Shown here: one piece after another, positions 1 to 7,156 of the stretch
How positions within the stretch are numbered: the stretch's first letter is position 1
Layout of the letters: every line of letters starts with the position of its first letter
NCBI GenBank assembly: GCA_001794935.1
Contig: MGLY01000023.1
Span: 1-14,604, forward strand
Direction of reading: 5' to 3'
Origin: Chlamydiae bacterium RIFCSPHIGHO2_12_FULL_49_9
GTDB taxonomy: Bacteria > Chlamydiota > Chlamydiia > Chlamydiales > SM23-39
Length of the DNA: 14,604 nt
Translations under genes and position numbers: made by a program
Notes under the pieces: model-generated
Seen by the model: the letters and a program-made list of their open reading frames with translations, nothing else
Told to the model about the DNA's origin: nothing
Databases searched by the model: none

Positions 1-22
1 AAAAAGCCGTTTACCACTGAAA

Positions 23-40
23 GGAGGTGCGCCTACCTCC
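23..40. other. Small hairpin near the left window edge
   Basis: GGAGGT (23-28) and ACCTCC (35-40) are perfect inverted repeats around a 6-nt loop. No poly-T tract follows on either strand, so this does not look like a complete intrinsic terminator. It may belong to a gene or repeat beyond the window. Nothing else can be supported in bases 1-66. Confidence 0.4.
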
Positions 41-73
41 GCCTCATCAAAATGTGGTGAACTTTACTATCAG

Positions 74-105
74 AAAGAGACAGAAGGCTTGCCCTCTGTC
101 TCTTT
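74..105 (-). terminator. Intrinsic terminator downstream of the Slc1-type chaperone gene
   Basis: An 11-bp perfect inverted repeat (AAAGAGACAGA at 74-84, TCTGTCTCTTT at 95-105) surrounds a 10-nt loop. It lies 8 nt past the stop codon (113-115) of the minus-strand chaperone gene. On the minus strand the right arm ends in TCTCTTTCTG, a short T-rich tail. The other strand reads TCTCTTTTG, so it could work in both directions. A-U pairs at the base and a T-rich flank fit a Rho-independent terminator, although the T tract is short. Confidence 0.7.
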
Positions 106-112
106 TGAATGA

Positions 113-631
113 TTAGATCTTGATGTATTTGTCGCCGGGCTTTGGACCGCTGGGCAAGCCGATTCCTTTGTCGCCGCCGGGCGTTGGGAATTGGAATTGG
201 CCGGGATCTTCGCCGTTGATGATCTTGTTCACCATCTCGCGCCACTTCTCAACCGTTTCGACAAAAAGGGCCGCAAATCTGCGAAGAGCGGAAGCGTCTA
301 CGCCAAGACCCATGTCAATCACGCAGTGCATGAGGATCAGCTCTTCTTTGGGAGCCACGCCGATACCGCCGCCGGCCATTTGACCGCCGAGCATCGATCC
401 TTCAAGAAGGCGCTCGTAGAGTTTTAGACGGATCTTGTCATCTTTGGGAAGCCCGTCGAGAATTGGGGAGTAGAGATAGAGTCTATCTGAATTGGGCTCG
501 TAGGTGATGTGGAGCGAAAACGTATTGTCGATGCCGAGAATACAGGTATTATTTTCATCAAAGTTCAAATTTTCGAGATTGAGTTCCTTGCCAAACTCTC
601 TTAGATTCGCTTTGGCATTTTCGTAGGACAT
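113..631 (-). CDS. slc1: CesT-family type III secretion chaperone, Slc1 (CT043) type
   Basis: This 172-residue acidic protein closely resembles, from memory, chlamydial Slc1/CT043. That chaperone dimerises and binds early effectors such as Tarp to present them to the type III secretion apparatus in the cytoplasm. Recognisable stretches are NNTCILGIDNTFSLHITYE (about residues 27-45), a DRLYLYSPILDGLP strand/turn, the Gly-rich EGSMLGGQMAGGGIGV (about 77-92) and ILMHCVIDM (about 99-107). The last 35 residues are Pro/Gly-rich and probably disordered. The start is well supported: an AGGAGGAA Shine-Dalgarno sits 6-8 nt upstream of the ATG (629-631). In C. trachomatis this gene also neighbours glgX. 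It appears monocistronic, with its own promoter and terminator. No other family fits as well. Confidence 0.93.
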   Translation of the reverse strand: MSYENAKANLREFGKELNLENLNFDENNTCILGIDNTFSLHITYEPNSDRLYLYSPILDGLPKDDKIRLKLYERLLEGSMLGGQMAGGGIGVAPKEELILMHCVIDMGLGVDASALRRFAALFVETVEKWREMVNKIINGEDPGQFQFPTPGGDKGIGLPSGPKPGDKYIKI

Positions 632-658
632 TGTGTTCCTCCTGAATCGTTTTTTAAT

Positions 659-687
659 ATCATATCTTTCTATCTATCTCGAGTAAA
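659..687 (-). promoter_or_regulatory. Predicted sigma-66-type promoter for slc1
   Basis: Read on the minus strand, TTTACT (682-687) and TATGAT (659-664) are separated by exactly 17 nt. This is a good match to the -35/-10 pattern of the major chlamydial sigma factor. The -10 box ends 27 nt before the ATG at 631, leaving a short leader that contains the AGGAGG ribosome-binding site. Prediction from sequence only. Confidence 0.6.
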
Positions 688-784
688 GGCTTTTCCCATC
701 GGAAAAACACTCAAAAAAATAGTGGATTACAAATTCGCAGAAACCTGTATATGCTTTCGGCGCAAAAAGTGGCAAGAATTTTTT

Positions 785-946
785 GAACCTATCCGCAATG
801 TGGGAACAAAAACTCGGGGGATCTTTCGAGCGCTTTTTCCCTTTTTCTCCTCGGAAATATTGAGGCAATATTCCCCTCGTCGGAAAATGAAAAAATCATC
901 TCGAAATCTCTCCCCGCCTTTTTGTTCCGACATTGCGGATAGGTTC
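785..946. repeat. 162-nt imperfect palindromic element upstream of glgX
   Basis: The outer arms at 785-812 and 919-946 are inverted copies over 28 nt with one mismatch (GAACCTATCCGCAATG at the left end). Similarity continues inward with scattered mismatches, including TTTCGAG, T-rich tracts and CTCGG/CCGACGAG blocks. It closes at the centre on a hairpin, GGAAATATTG (853-862) against CAATATTCC (866-874). The whole segment can therefore fold as one long hairpin. This matches a MITE-like or palindromic intergenic repeat more than a gene. Short open frames on both strands here are by-products of the symmetry. No target-site duplication is obvious. Confidence 0.8.
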
Positions 947-987
947 TAGAGAAGACCTAAAAATTCCCCAAATCCTATTAGTAATAT

Positions 988-1018
988 TTTACTTGAAACT
1001 AAACTATAAATCTATATT
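988..1018 (+). promoter_or_regulatory. Possible glgX promoter (weak)
   Basis: TTTACT (988-993) and TATATT (1013-1018) lie 19 nt apart in an AT-rich leader just before glgX. An alternative -35 (TTGAAA, 993-998) leaves only 14 nt. Spacing is poor either way, so this is a candidate only. It lies downstream of the palindromic element, so the element would not be transcribed with glgX if this is right. Confidence 0.3.
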
Positions 1019-1028
1019 AAAAAGGCAT

Positions 1029-3020
1029 ATGGATAACACCTCTAAAGGAACTCCTTCCCCATTAGGCTTTACTCCCCAGGGAGCCGGAGGGAATTTCGCC
1101 CTCTATTCAGCCCATGCGACAAAGGTCTGTCTGGGGCTATTTGCTCCGGGGTCCTCCCATCCCGATAAAGAGTTTCCCCTAAACCGAACAGGCGATGTTT
1201 GGCATATCGGGATAGAAAACCTGCCCAAAGAGATCGATTACGCCTTTCGGTGCGAAGGGCCCTACGACCTCTCAAAAGGACTTCTTTTTAAAAGCGATCA
1301 TTGGCTATCCGACCCTTACGCCAAAATGCCCGATACCCCCTTAAAATGGGGCGCGCCAGCCTCCAAAGGGATCCAAACCCACACGCGATCAAGGGCCGCC
1401 CCCCTGCCTGCTTTTGACTGGCAAGGGACATCTCCTCCCAAAATCAAACAGGAAGATCTCATCATCTACGAGATGCATGTGCGCGGGTTTACCCAACACC
1501 CCTCGAGCAAAACGAAATCTCCGGGCACCTTTCTCGGCCTCATTGAAAAAATCCCCCACCTGAAAAAACTCGGCATCAACGCAGTGAGCCTTCTCCCTGT
1601 TTTCGAGTTCGATGAAACTCATACCAAAAATGTCGATCCCAAAACGGGCAAACACCTTCCAAACTATTGGGGCTACAATCCTCTTCACTATTTCGCCCCC
1701 ATGAGAAGATACGCCGAAACATCTCCCATCCTCGAATTTAAAACGATGATAAGAGAGCTCCACAAAAATGGGATTGAGGTTCTCCTCGATGTCGTCTACA
1801 ACCACACAGGAGAGGGGAAAAAAGAAGATTGCCACACAAGCTTTCGGGGGATCGACAACCCCACCTATTACATGGTCGATGAAAGGGGCGGGTATCGCAA
1901 TTTTACCGGGTGCGGCAACACTTTTAACACCAACCACCCGGCTGTATCTGAGCTCATCCTCGACAGCCTTCGCTACTGGATCGAGGAGATGCACGTCGAC
2001 GGGTTTCGATTCGATCTCGCCTCGATTTTCACAAGGGATCAAAAAGGGCACTTCATTCTCCATCCGCCCATTCTCGCTTTAATGGCCAAAGATCCGCTGA
2101 TCTCTCAAGTAAAACTCATCGCAGAGGCCTGGGATGCAGCAGGACTCTACCAGGTGGGCTCTTTTCCCAAGTGGGGACCCTGGATGGAATGGAACGGCCC
2201 TTATAGGGACCACGTGCGGAGATTTTTAAAGGGAACAGACGGAGAGGCGGGATTCTTTGCAAATGTCCTGTCGGGCAGCGAGACGATCTACGGCTACACA
2301 AAAACGCCTCTTCACAGCGTCAATTTCATCACGGCGCACGACGGCTACTCTCTTCGCGATCTCGTCACCTATCAGCAAAAGCACAATCTGGGCAACGGCG
2401 AAATGAATCACGACGGCCTTTCTCAAAACGACAGCTGGAACTGCGGAGCTGAAGGCCCCACAAACAACCATGCCATCCAGGAATTGAGAGAAAGACAAAT
2501 GCGCAACTTTTTTCTCTCTTTATTTCTCTCGCAGGGAATCCCGATGATGCTCATGGGAGACGAATATGGCCACACAAGACACGGCAACAACAATCCGTTT
2601 GTGCAAGATAACGAGATCAACTGGTTTTTATGGGATCATTTAGAAAAAAATGAAAAGATCTTCTCTTTTGTCTCGGGGCTTATCTCGTTGAGAAAAAAAG
2701 TAGCCTCTCTTCGCCACACCCGTTTTCTCACAAACCAAGATGTCGATTGGCACGGCACGCAGCCCCACCTTCCGAATTGGAGCAGATCGATTCGTCTCGT
2801 CGCCTTTACCCTAAAAGGGGAACCTCCTCTTTACGCCGCATTCAACGCCGATTTCCGCCCCATAACAATTGCACTGCCTCAAGACAAAAAATGGTGCACG
2901 CTCGTCAACACAAATCTCGATTGGGATCAGCATCATCTTGTCGATTGGAACGAGAGTTCTGAAGCGCCCGCTCAAATTGAACTCGCTCCCCACTCTGCAT
3001 TCCTTGGAATTGTTCTTTGA
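1029..3020 (+). CDS. glgX: Glycogen debranching enzyme GlgX (isoamylase type, GH13)
   Basis: A 663-residue enzyme that hydrolyses alpha-1,6 branch points of glycogen limit dextrins. The N-terminal ~110 residues form a CBM48-like domain. The GH13 barrel signatures are all visible: DVVYNH (region I, from D254), DGFRFD (324-329, nucleophile Asp329), AEAWD (acid/base Glu366) and TAHDG (His437-Asp438). Length matches E. coli GlgX (657). The frame is open upstream to an ATG at 933, but those 32 extra codons lie partly in the palindromic element and have no family similarity. I chose ATG 1029, where the CBM48 region begins a few residues later; its Shine-Dalgarno (AAAAAGG) is weak. In C. trachomatis glgX also neighbours slc1. 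Chlamydiae keep glycogen enzymes, in several species for storage in the inclusion or cell. Confidence 0.95.
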   Translation: MDNTSKGTPSPLGFTPQGAGGNFALYSAHATKVCLGLFAPGSSHPDKEFPLNRTGDVWHIGIENLPKEIDYAFRCEGPYDLSKGLLFKSDHWLSDPYAKMPDTPLKWGAPASKGIQTHTRSRAAPLPAFDWQGTSPPKIKQEDLIIYEMHVRGFTQHPSSKTKSPGTFLGLIEKIPHLKKLGINAVSLLPVFEFDETHTKNVDPKTGKHLPNYWGYNPLHYFAPMRRYAETSPILEFKTMIRELHKNGIEVLLDVVYNHTGEGKKEDCHTSFRGIDNPTYYMVDERGGYRNFTGCGNTFNTNHPAVSELILDSLRYWIEEMHVDGFRFDLASIFTRDQKGHFILHPPILALMAKDPLISQVKLIAEAWDAAGLYQVGSFPKWGPWMEWNGPYRDHVRRFLKGTDGEAGFFANVLSGSETIYGYTKTPLHSVNFITAHDGYSLRDLVTYQQKHNLGNGEMNHDGLSQNDSWNCGAEGPTNNHAIQELRERQMRNFFLSLFLSQGIPMMLMGDEYGHTRHGNNNPFVQDNEINWFLWDHLEKNEKIFSFVSGLISLRKKVASLRHTRFLTNQDVDWHGTQPHLPNWSRSIRLVAFTLKGEPPLYAAFNADFRPITIALPQDKKWCTLVNTNLDWDQHHLVDWNESSEAPAQIELAPHSAFLGIVL

Positions 3021-3080
3021 TCTTCTCCAAAATCAAATCTGTCTGATATATTCGAATTTTGATTTCCTGGAGGAAAAACC

Positions 3081-3716
3081 ATGCGTTATATTTCCGCACT
3101 TATGATTGGACTTTTCGCTGCAAGCTGCGCGCGCAATAACGATCAAATGAGCCGCTTTCACGAAGATGGAAGAGCCAAGCCAGTTGTCGCCGTGGCCTCC
3201 CTAATCGACACGACTTCTTTCGATGCTCCCTGGAGCCTCTCTGAAGAGTTTACAACGAGCATCGTGGGCCAAATCTCTCAAACGGGAACGATTTTCGTTC
3301 AAGCCCAAGAAGATTGTCCTTTCACTGAAAACCCCTTTGGCAATGATCTCTCCTGGATGAAGCGGGAATTCCAGGAGCACGAGTTCGTCGTCTTTATGGA
3401 GATGGTTGAACACGAAGCGGTTCCTGCATCAAAGGCGAAGAGAAACTTGCCTCCGCAAGAAGTCTCCACCAATCTCAACATGGCCGTTCGCATCCGCGTT
3501 GTCGATTTAAGAGGCAGCGAGCCGAAGATCGTTTTACAAGAGATGGTGCGCGAGAGCTATTTTGTTCCGAAAACTCTTCTTCCCACTGACTACTCACAAG
3601 TTGTTTGGGGAACGGATGAATATCGCAAGTCTCCGATGGGTATTGCCCACGCCCAGCTCATGCAGGAAATCGTAGCGCGCATCACCGACTACGTCCTTCT
3701 GGCAAAAAGCAGATGA
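3081..3716 (+). CDS. Predicted outer-membrane lipoprotein (CT253-like), LpoB/CsgG-like features
   Basis: A 211-residue protein with a short signal peptide and lipobox: basic N-terminus (MRY), hydrophobic ISALMIGLFA, then AASC with lipidation Cys16. Mature residues 34-66 (KPVVAVASLIDTTSFDA...) followed by EEFTTSIVGQISQTGTIFVQ resemble the N-terminal strand-helix-strand of the CsgG/LpoB fold, in which lipoproteins activate peptidoglycan synthases or form pores. That is inference from pattern only. Its position before CPBP protease and PP2C genes suggests it corresponds to chlamydial CT253, a predicted lipoprotein of unknown function. GGAGG (3069-3073) is 7 nt before ATG 3081, so the start is firm. 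The stop overlaps the next ATG (ATGA), making it the first gene of a coupled operon. A TATATT at 3047-3052 may be its -10 box. Confidence 0.8.
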   Translation: MRYISALMIGLFAASCARNNDQMSRFHEDGRAKPVVAVASLIDTTSFDAPWSLSEEFTTSIVGQISQTGTIFVQAQEDCPFTENPFGNDLSWMKREFQEHEFVVFMEMVEHEAVPASKAKRNLPPQEVSTNLNMAVRIRVVDLRGSEPKIVLQEMVRESYFVPKTLLPTDYSQVVWGTDEYRKSPMGIAHAQLMQEIVARITDYVLLAKSR

Positions 3717-4564
3717 CTGAACTGGTGGGAGCGCTCGCTTTAGGGGCGCTCGCCCTTTTGGGCTTCTGGATCAGCTGGCGCAACAATCTTTTCAGCCTCC
3801 CGTTTGGCGAAAAATGGGAGATTCCCATTCGCCTGCCCCACGTGATCGGCGCCTTTTCCCTCTATTTTTTCTTCTCGTTTTTAGTCTCTTTTCTCTTCCA
3901 TTCGGTCTTCCAGGTAAATCAGAACAATTTCTTAAAAGTGTCAAACTGGTTTAGTTTCATCGCCTCCTCTTGCGTCTTTGCCTCTCTTTTCATCTATTGG
4001 AAAATACTGCCCGAGAGAGCCAAGATGGGGGTTGCCGGAAGGGCGTTTGAAAAAGATGAGTTCGGCAAAGATTGCTTCTTTGCCCTTTTGGCTCTTCTCG
4101 CCGCATTTCCTCTCGTTCTATTTTTAAATCAGCTGATCGAATTGACCCTCACCTATGTTTTTCAGATCACCCAAATCCCCGATCAGCTCGCCGTCCGCTA
4201 CCTCAAAGCGACGTTCGGCCATCCTCTTTATCTCTTGCTTGCGACAAGCGCGATCATTGTGCTCGCCCCACTCACCGAAGAGACTCTTTTTCGAGGATTT
4301 TTACAAAGTTTTATCAGACAGCATTTAGGGGTTAAACAGGCGGTGATCATCACATCGGCGTGCTTTTCTCTCTTTCACTACTCCTCTCAGCAAGGCCTCG
4401 GCAATCTCCCGATCGTCGGCTCTCTTTTCATCCTCTCTCTTTTCCTCGGATTTTTATATGAAAGACAGCGCTCGCTTCTCGCGCCGATTATTCTGCACGC
4501 TCTTTTCAATTCGATCAGCGTGCTGAATCTCTATTTTCTCGGAGGGTTTTCAGGCGGAATATGA
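3713..4564 (+). CDS. CPBP-family intramembrane metalloprotease
   Basis: A 283-residue polytopic membrane protein with about eight hydrophobic segments. It carries the CPBP (Abi/CAAX-type) signatures. Motif 1 is TEETLFRGF with Glu189-Glu190 and Arg194. Motif 2 is a helix with His222 (SLFHYSS). Motif 3 is HALFN with His262 and Asn266. These Glu/His residues bind the catalytic metal within the membrane in characterised relatives. The substrate cannot be read from sequence. Family members cut prenylated-protein tails, process peptides, or act as bacteriocin self-immunity and envelope factors. It is translationally coupled at both ends by ATGA overlaps (3713 and 4561), linking it to a lipoprotein and a PP2C phosphatase. 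By position it may correspond to CT254 of C. trachomatis, which is uncertain. Confidence 0.85.
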   Translation: MTELVGALALGALALLGFWISWRNNLFSLPFGEKWEIPIRLPHVIGAFSLYFFFSFLVSFLFHSVFQVNQNNFLKVSNWFSFIASSCVFASLFIYWKILPERAKMGVAGRAFEKDEFGKDCFFALLALLAAFPLVLFLNQLIELTLTYVFQITQIPDQLAVRYLKATFGHPLYLLLATSAIIVLAPLTEETLFRGFLQSFIRQHLGVKQAVIITSACFSLFHYSSQQGLGNLPIVGSLFILSLFLGFLYERQRSLLAPIILHALFNSISVLNLYFLGGFSGGI

Positions 4565-5412
4565 AAATCGGAATTCTCCGACCTCAATTTTTGGCGTTTG
4601 GTCTTTCCGATATCGGTTTGACACGCCCAAATAACGAGGACGTCTGGGAAGCTCTGCCCGAGGTGGGATTTTTCGCCCTTGCCGACGGGATGGGAGGCCA
4701 CCAAGCGGGAGAGATCGCCGCCAAAGAGACCGTTGCCCACCTTTGCAACTGGGCCAAAAAGGTGCGATCCCGCGATCCGGTGGAGCTCATTATCGAATTG
4801 AAAAGCGCCATCGAAAAGACGAATCAATCGATCTATCGGATGGGCAAATCCCAAAACGCCCTCAACGGGATGGGAACCACCCTTTGCTGTCTTTTTTGGA
4901 CCGAACTCGGGATCGTCTATGCCCATGTGGGAGATAGCCGCCTATACCGCCTCAGAGATCAAAAGCTGGAGCTTCTCACCAAAGACCACTCTCTCCTCAG
5001 CAAATGGCTCGACACAGGCGAGCTCGCCCAAAAATGCGAGACCCCTTTCCCCTATAAAAATGTGATCACGAGGGCAGTCGGCACCTCTCCCAAAGCCAAT
5101 CCGGAGATCGCCTTTTCCCTTCCTAAGCCAAACGATCTCTACTTCCTCTCTACCGATGGACTGACCGACGTCCTCTCGACAGACGATATGGAAAAAATTT
5201 TAAATCGCTCCCCGAATCTCGAAGATGCGTGTAAAAGGCTGATTCAAAAGGCGAAAATTAAGGGGAGTTCTGATAACATTACGCTCCTCTTAATCAAACA
5301 AATAGAAATCCATGTATTCCCAGAGGATCTACTTAGACAACAACGCGACGACGGAGCTCGATCCGAGCGTGTTGGAAGCGATGCTCAAAGAGCTGAAAGG
5401 GCCTCCGGCTAA
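4561..5412 (+). CDS. PP2C-family Ser/Thr protein phosphatase with an extended C-terminal tail
   Basis: A 283-residue soluble, metal-dependent phosphatase of the Stp/PrpC type (CT259-like), expected to reverse phosphorylation by the chlamydial PknD/Pkn1-type kinases. All key motifs are present: NNED (24-27), ADGMGG (41-46, metal Asp42), GMGTT (103-107), AHVGDSR (121-127), LTKDHS (139-144), LSTDG (196-200, Asp199) and SSDN (236-239, Asp238/Asn239). The family core ends around LLLIKQ (about 247). The remaining ~36 residues (Arg/Glu/Asp/Ala-rich) have no recognisable domain and are encoded by the same DNA as the first 33 codons of the next gene in another frame. The tail may be an evolutionary extension after loss of a stop codon. 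The start overlaps the CPBP stop by ATGA. No strong Shine-Dalgarno, so coupling is likely. Confidence 0.93.
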   Translation: MKIGILRPQFLAFGLSDIGLTRPNNEDVWEALPEVGFFALADGMGGHQAGEIAAKETVAHLCNWAKKVRSRDPVELIIELKSAIEKTNQSIYRMGKSQNALNGMGTTLCCLFWTELGIVYAHVGDSRLYRLRDQKLELLTKDHSLLSKWLDTGELAQKCETPFPYKNVITRAVGTSPKANPEIAFSLPKPNDLYFLSTDGLTDVLSTDDMEKILNRSPNLEDACKRLIQKAKIKGSSDNITLLLIKQIEIHVFPEDLLRQQRDDGARSERVGSDAQRAERASG

Positions 5413-6436
5413 CCCCTCGAGCGTCCACTCGTTCGGCATCGATGCCCGAAAGCTTCTTACCTCAGCTCGTAAAACAGTCGCTGACTTCTTCCATGCAAAA
5501 CCTGAAGAAGTGACTTTCACCTCCGGCGGTACGGAAAGCCTCAACCTCCTCCTCCGCGGCCTCAAACCCAAAAGCCATCTTCTCACTACCAGGCTGGAAC
5601 ACTCGGCCATCCACGAGACCCTAAAATCGCTCGATCTCGATGTGACTTACCTCCCAGTAGGCACCAAAGGCGCCCCCACCCCGGCCCAAATCGAATCGGC
5701 CATCCGCCCCGACACGAAAGGGATCCTCCTCTCCTACTCCAATGGAGAGACCGGCGTTAAAATCGATCTCACAGCCATCGCTCAAATCGCGAGAGAAAAA
5801 AACGTCCCCCTCTTCATCGATGCCGTGTCAGCCATCGGCAAAGAGAGACTCGACCTTCCCAAAGGCGTCTCAGCTCTTGCGCTTAGCGCCCACAAGTTCC
5901 ATGGGCCGAAAGGCGTCGGCGCGCTTCTTCTTCGCTCTCCCCACAAGCCCTCGCCCCTTCTCACAGGCGGCGCCCAGGAATTAAACTTGCGAGCGGGAAC
6001 AGAAAATCTCGCCGGCATTATAGGCCTTGCCAAAGCGATCGAACTCCTCCAGGAAAAGCAACCCTCCATCACAGAACATCTCCTCTTTTTAAGAAACCGC
6101 TTTGAAAAAGGGCTCTTTGACTCCCTTCCCGATATCGCTATCAATGGGGAAGGGCCAAGAATTGCCAATGCATCGAATATCGCATTCTTTGGCGTCGATG
6201 GAGAATCGCTCCTTCTCCATCTCGACCTAAATCACATCGCAGCGAGCCACGGCTCTGCTTGCGCATCCGGTTCCCTCGAGCCGTCCCGCATCCTTCTTGA
6301 AATGGGGATCGACCGGAAAAGAGCCCGCTCCTCAATCCGTTTTTCTTTTAGCCGTATGAATAGAGTAGAAGAGATCGATCGGGCAGTCCAAATCATCTCG
6401 ACCCTCGTCAAGAAGCTCCGCAAAATTTCTGCCTGA
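5312..6436 (+). CDS. NifS/IscS-type cysteine desulfurase
   Basis: A 374-residue PLP enzyme that converts cysteine to alanine and passes the sulfur on for Fe-S clusters or tRNA thiolation. Class V aminotransferase motifs are seen in order: YLDNNATT (7-14), SGGTES (71-76), EHSAIH with PLP-stacking His97, a GETG loop (145-148), FIDAVSAIG with Asp170 for the PLP ring, SAHKFHGPKG with Schiff-base Lys195, RAGTEN, and HGSACASGS with persulfide Cys317. The Cys lies on a short loop typical of group I (IscS/NifS) enzymes. One detail differs: SNGETG stands where relatives usually have NNExG. Start ATG 5312 is set by the YLDNNATT N-terminus and an in-frame TAG at 5303-5305. It overlaps PP2C by 101 nt. 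No iscU-like gene is adjacent. Matches the CT258 position beside PP2C in Chlamydia. Confidence 0.93.
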   Translation: MYSQRIYLDNNATTELDPSVLEAMLKELKGPPANPSSVHSFGIDARKLLTSARKTVADFFHAKPEEVTFTSGGTESLNLLLRGLKPKSHLLTTRLEHSAIHETLKSLDLDVTYLPVGTKGAPTPAQIESAIRPDTKGILLSYSNGETGVKIDLTAIAQIAREKNVPLFIDAVSAIGKERLDLPKGVSALALSAHKFHGPKGVGALLLRSPHKPSPLLTGGAQELNLRAGTENLAGIIGLAKAIELLQEKQPSITEHLLFLRNRFEKGLFDSLPDIAINGEGPRIANASNIAFFGVDGESLLLHLDLNHIAASHGSACASGSLEPSRILLEMGIDRKRARSSIRFSFSRMNRVEEIDRAVQIISTLVKKLRKISA

Positions 6437-7046
6437 TTTCTTCGATGAGCAAATGGTCTGTGCTCGCAATCCCCAATCCGCATGAATGGGAGATAAGAGC
6501 TTTAGACATCGACAGCTCCTCAAAAAACCTTCCCGCGCCATCGGGAAATGCAGCGACATCGTGAATCAAAATCAGAGCGCCCGGATTTAAATAGGGAAAC
6601 CAATTTTCATAGTGGTGTTTGGCCGACTCATAGGAATGGGCCCAGTCGATGTGCAAGATATCGACTTTCCGCTTCCATTTCCTGGCGATATCTCGAAAGG
6701 GGCCTACAATCAGATGAACATTTTTCACGTAGTGGAATCGAAGGGCATTCGACACATTCCCGAAAGCGACATCCCACGCAATGCACTTGTCCGCATAATT
6801 GCCCTCCTCGAACCAGTCGATGCCAAAGACCTGACCGCGCCCTTTATAGGCAAAAGCCACCGTCGATAAGCCTCTATCAAAACCCAGATCGACAACAGTC
6901 TTTGGCTTTAGCCTCTGAACGAGCCACATGGCAAATCGCTCATGGCCCTTCCAGGAGCTCTCAATGCTCTCAATAAAATCGAGCGCATGATCTCTCTTCG
7001 CTCTTTTTTTTACTTTGACGTGAGCAGGAATTGCAAGAGCTGCCAT
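6408..7046 (-). CDS. Class I SAM-dependent methyltransferase-like protein (Methyltransf_24 type)
   Basis: A 212-residue protein with a Rossmann-fold SAM-binding pattern. Motif I is VVDLGFDRGLSTVAFA (51-66), the acidic end of strand 2 is FGIDW (74-78), followed by DILHIDWAHSYESAKHHYE (129-147) and a strand with LILIHDV (158-164). The HIDxxHSYE and IHDV pattern is typical of Methyltransf_24-type enzymes, often found in glycan, lipopolysaccharide or secondary-metabolite loci. The substrate is not predictable. Residues 10-20 are very basic (KVKKRAKRDH). It is transcribed against nifS and its last 29 nt overlap the nifS 3' end, so no terminator separates them. The ATG at 7044-7046 lacks a strong Shine-Dalgarno (a GAGAGA lies close by). 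It sits between conserved chlamydial genes and a repeat island and is probably lineage-specific. Confidence 0.75.
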   Translation of the reverse strand: MAALAIPAHVKVKKRAKRDHALDFIESIESSWKGHERFAMWLVQRLKPKTVVDLGFDRGLSTVAFAYKGRGQVFGIDWFEEGNYADKCIAWDVAFGNVSNALRFHYVKNVHLIVGPFRDIARKWKRKVDILHIDWAHSYESAKHHYENWFPYLNPGALILIHDVAAFPDGAGRFFEELSMSKALISHSCGLGIASTDHLLIEEIRQKFCGAS

Positions 7047-7156
7047 GAAATCTCTCGATAGGGAAGAGAAGTCTAATTAAATTGGAAATTTCTGTATAGA
7101 AAAAAGGCTCGCAGATTTATGGGCTGACTGCTACCCACAAGTCTATCCATGGAGGG

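Noticed and set aside
674..949. Short open frames of 64-75 codons on both strands around the 162-nt palindrome
   Set aside because: They mirror each other because of the inverted repeat and show no ribosome-binding site or domain pattern.
933..1028. Upstream extension of glgX from ATG 933
   Set aside because: The 32 extra residues overlap the palindromic element, are hydrophobic/basic with no GlgX similarity, and begin inside its right arm. ATG 1029 fits the family N-terminus.
1389..2063. 224-codon minus-strand open frame opposite glgX
   Set aside because: It lies wholly antisense to the catalytic core of glgX and has no recognisable protein features. It is a codon-bias shadow.
3029..3066. 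AAATCAAA/TTTGATTT inverted repeat before the lipoprotein gene
   Set aside because: Only 8 bp of AT-rich sequence with about 25 nt between arms, expected by chance. No T-run suggests a terminator.
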